A stretch of 64,000 nucleotides of DNA from Copromyces sp. CBS 386.78 (taxonomy: Eukaryota; Ascomycota; Sordariomycetes; Sordariales; Sordariaceae), in NCBI GenBank assembly GCA_030685235.1, contig MU839213.1, positions 61,090 through 125,089 on the forward strand, read 5' to 3'. The notes beneath the pieces were generated by a model. It was not told the origin of the DNA and did not search any database. It worked only from the letters and a program-made list of their open reading frames with translations. Both the position numbers and the translations under genes were made by a program. Shown here piece by piece: positions 61,751 to 64,000 of the stretch. Numbering within the stretch: position 1 is the stretch's first letter; every line of letters starts with the position of its first letter.

Positions 61751-62440
61751 TATATAAGAGAAAGTCTTTTCGCACAGTCACGATTGTCTATTTGAACGGT
61801 GATCCACTTTTTCCCTCACATATATCCCTAACCCTCGCGCGGCCACAGATGTCACATGTATTCTTTCGAAAATTTCGCCTAGAAATTTGGGTAATACTAT
61901 TCTTTCATGCGTGATATTAGACCGTAGTGCCCAGACTAGATACGCACCTGTCACGGCTGTTAGCGATTGTTACGGCTGTTAGCGATTGGCTGTTAGCGAT
62001 TGTTACGGCTGTCAGCGATTGTTACGGCTGTCACGGCTGTCACGGCTGTCACGGCTGTTACGGCTGTTAGCGATTGTTACGGCTGTCACGGCTGTTAGCG
62101 ATTGTTACGGCTGTTACGGCTGCCAGCGATTGTCACGGCTATTAGCGACTGTTACGGCTGTTACGGCTATTACGGCTATTAGCGATTGTTACGGCTGTTA
62201 GTGATTGTTACGGCTGTTAGCGATTGGTTGTTAGCGACTATTACGGCTGTCAGCGTACGTGTGCTGTGCAGGGGTTAGACTATGTAATAGGCTGTAATCT
62301 GGGGGCTTGGCGGTCGCGGTACGAGCGAGACTGGTGCTGGCGGGGAGGGAACGGCAGGGTTAGGGATATGTGTGAGGGAAAAAGTGGATCACCGTTCAAA
62401 TAGACAATCGTGACCGTGCGAAAAGACTTTCTCTTATATA
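61751..62440. mobile_element. 690-bp foldback element with 85-bp ends and a minisatellite core
   Basis: The left arm (61751-61835) and right arm (62356-62440) are near-identical inverted repeats: TATATAAGAGAAAGTCTTTT, then CGCAC, GTCACGATTGTCTATTTGAA and CGGTGATCCACTTTTTCCCT, ending ATATCCCTAACCCT. About two mismatches are seen over 85 nt. Between them lie single-copy flanks and a tandem repeat (61950-62254). The arms sit in AT-rich, RIP-like DNA but are themselves GC-normal. Target duplication is unclear because both ends are TATATA. No coding capacity. Confidence 0.75.
61950..62254. repeat. Minisatellite built from two short words
   Basis: About 300 bp composed of two alternating modules, TTACGGCTG (or TCACGGCTG) and TTAGCGATTG, in variable order. 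The 71-codon frame across it (61986-62201) is a by-product of the repeat. Confidence 0.85.
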
Positions 62441-63423
62441 AAACGAATATATTATTATAGTATAAAGGTAAAAGGTAGGTAAAAATATATATAATTATAC
62501 GAAGGAGTAAGAAGAAAGGTTTAAAGGGTATAATCCCTAACTAGCCTTTATAAATAATTATAAAGGTTAATCTAAGAAATTAGCTTTATAATAGTTTTAT
62601 AAACGTTATAGAATTAATACGATTTATATAGCAATAGTAATAGTAAAGCTATAATAGCCTTATATTATAATAATAGCCTTATACTATAGTCGGAACTATA
62701 GTTTAATCCTTAGCTCCAACAACGGCCAATCGCGTACTCTAAACCATTATAAGGCTAACTCTATAATATATATAGCCTATATAGCTTTATCGTCCTATAA
62801 ATTATCCTATAAGGTAGTATAATTTATATAATTTTAATAATAAAGATAATTTAATAACCGTAGTAACGCTAAAGTAATTATTAGCTAATTAGAAATTAAA
62901 TACGTATAATTATATTTATAGTATTAAATCCTTTATAATTAATTAAAGCGTATTATTAACTTAATAATTATTATTATAGTAATATAACAATATAAGACGA
63001 TAATTATAGGCGGTTTAACTTTATAATATTTCTTCTATTTAAAATACTCTTAGGGTAAAAAATTTATATATAATTTATTCCCTTTATTCCCTCTACACAA
63101 TATTTATAATCTATTTTAATCTTTTTTATTTTTTAGAATTCTATTAATACTAGTGCCTTACCCTTTTAATAATAGGGTAATTACTATATTATTAACATTG
63201 TACTTATATTTTCTAACATTTCTTATTTAGCAGCCTTTTTAAAGGCCTTTATCGTTCTTTAGTAATATTTCTCTTTTACAATTTATTATAGTAGTATTAG
63301 TACATTTAGGTTAGTTTCGTAAAAAAATAAAAAATTATTAATATAATATTTAACGTTTTTTATTAGTTATTAAATAGGATTATAGGGGTTTCCTTAAATT
63401 ATATAGTATTCCTATTTACTATT
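62441..63423. other. RIP-degraded AT-rich block
   Basis: About 1 kb of TA-rich sequence with scarce CA/TG dinucleotides and stops in every frame. No matching ends found; probably part of one or more destroyed repeats. Confidence 0.6.
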
Positions 63424-63906
63424 ATTATTGAAACGCCCATCCTTCCACCGTGGAGGCGCTGAGATCGGGCTTACCAAAGGTGTTATGGAAGAACCGCACC
63501 AAAGGTCGTGGTCCGTAAGCCCACCGAGGCGCCGAAACTGGAAGGAGCGGCGGTTCTGTCTATACTGGGTCGCCCTGCAAAATAATTGCGGAGCCCATGT
63601 TCCCAATCAGGAAATTCTATAGAGTTGCCAAACTCGGGAGGCCTATACATCAAACTTTCGGCAATACCTCTTCTCAATGAAAAGATGCATCCAAATGAAA
63701 AAGCCGTCAAAACGTTCGCTTCAATTATGCGGTCATTTTGGTACTTTTTACATCGTGTTACGAGGTCTGGTTGTTGAGAAAAATCGAAAAGAGTAGTGGA
63801 AAGACCGTGGAGGATGCGACCGCGGTGAATGCGGTGAATGCGACCGTAGTGAATGCGGTGAATGCGGTGAATGCACCGGGCGACTATTGATCTTCGAGGT
63901 CTAACT
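63424..63906. other. GC-normal block ending in minisatellite, possibly the 3' end of a LINE
   Basis: Composition returns sharply to normal at about 63424. Overlapping frames of about 60-75 codons lie on both strands and none is recognised. At about 63814-63874 a 9-bp word (GCGGTGAAT and variants GACCGTAGT) is repeated. It leads directly into the hexamer array, an arrangement like the 3' end of a non-LTR retrotransposon, but no reverse transcriptase is in view. Confidence 0.35.
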
Positions 63907-64000
63907 AAAATAAAAATAAAAATAAAAATAAAAATAAAAATAAAAATAAAAATAAAAATAAAAATAAAAATAAAAATAAAAATAAAAATAAAAATAAAAA
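63907..64000. repeat. AAAAAT hexamer array reaching the window end
   Basis: Near-perfect tandem TAAAAA repeats run for over 90 bp to the last base. They could be a microsatellite or the A-rich tail of a retroelement lying to the left. Confidence 0.85.

Noticed and set aside
61986..62201. 71-codon Leu/Arg/Ser repeat protein
   Set aside because: It is the translation of a minisatellite inside a foldback element; any frame of such an array stays open.

Overview
The window is nuclear DNA of a filamentous ascomycete, probably a Sordariomycete. The evidence is 52-90 bp GT-AG introns, fungal-type proteins throughout (ATG9, ATG4, SLM1, SQS1, a fungal SPX-RING ligase, a methionine-pathway cystathionine gamma-synthase), an H2A ending in SQEL, and AT-rich blocks without reading frames that look like transposons destroyed by repeat-induced point mutation (RIP). 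The exact lineage is an inference. There are no tRNA or rRNA genes, CRISPR arrays or prokaryotic operons that I can see.

Layout. 1-3.9 kb: 5' part of an AAA-ATPase-like gene (minus) and COG6 (minus). 4.2-6.6 kb: three TA-flanked elements placed end to end. 7.5-16 kb: ATG9 (plus), an MRS3/4-type mitochondrial carrier (plus) and a P58IPK/DNAJC3-type ER co-chaperone (minus). 16.5-20.2 kb: two related MITEs, an LTR element with 219-bp LTRs, and two more inverted-repeat elements. 21-23.8 kb: SLM1-type F-BAR/PH protein (minus). 25.9-30.5 kb: three TA-flanked elements nested inside one another. 32.1-60 kb: a dense housekeeping block: EMG1, a VOC-fold protein with a long disordered tail, cystathionine gamma-synthase, an SPX-RING ligase, JJJ1, ATG4, SQS1, histones H2B and H2A (divergent), a complex I LYR subunit (NDUFB9-like, five small exons) and KGD2. 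60.4-64 kb: nested foldback elements, a foldback element with a minisatellite core, a RIP-degraded block, and an AAAAAT hexamer array running off the window end.

Genes and functions. The genes are individually transcribed housekeeping genes, not a cluster. Themes are autophagy (ATG9, ATG4), Golgi and membrane signalling (COG6, SLM1), phosphate sensing (SPX-RING), ribosome biogenesis and splicing (EMG1, JJJ1, SQS1), mitochondria (iron carrier, NDUFB9, KGD2), ER folding (P58IPK) and chromatin (H2A/H2B). Neighbours mostly alternate as divergent pairs sharing promoters (SPX-RING/JJJ1, ATG4/SQS1, H2B/H2A, NDUFB9/KGD2) and convergent pairs.

The most unusual material is the mobile DNA. At least eight inverted-repeat elements appear to have used TA dinucleotides, and in three places one sits inside or directly against another. 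All exon structures were deduced by eye from splice signals, frame continuity and family resemblance; none has been checked against transcripts.
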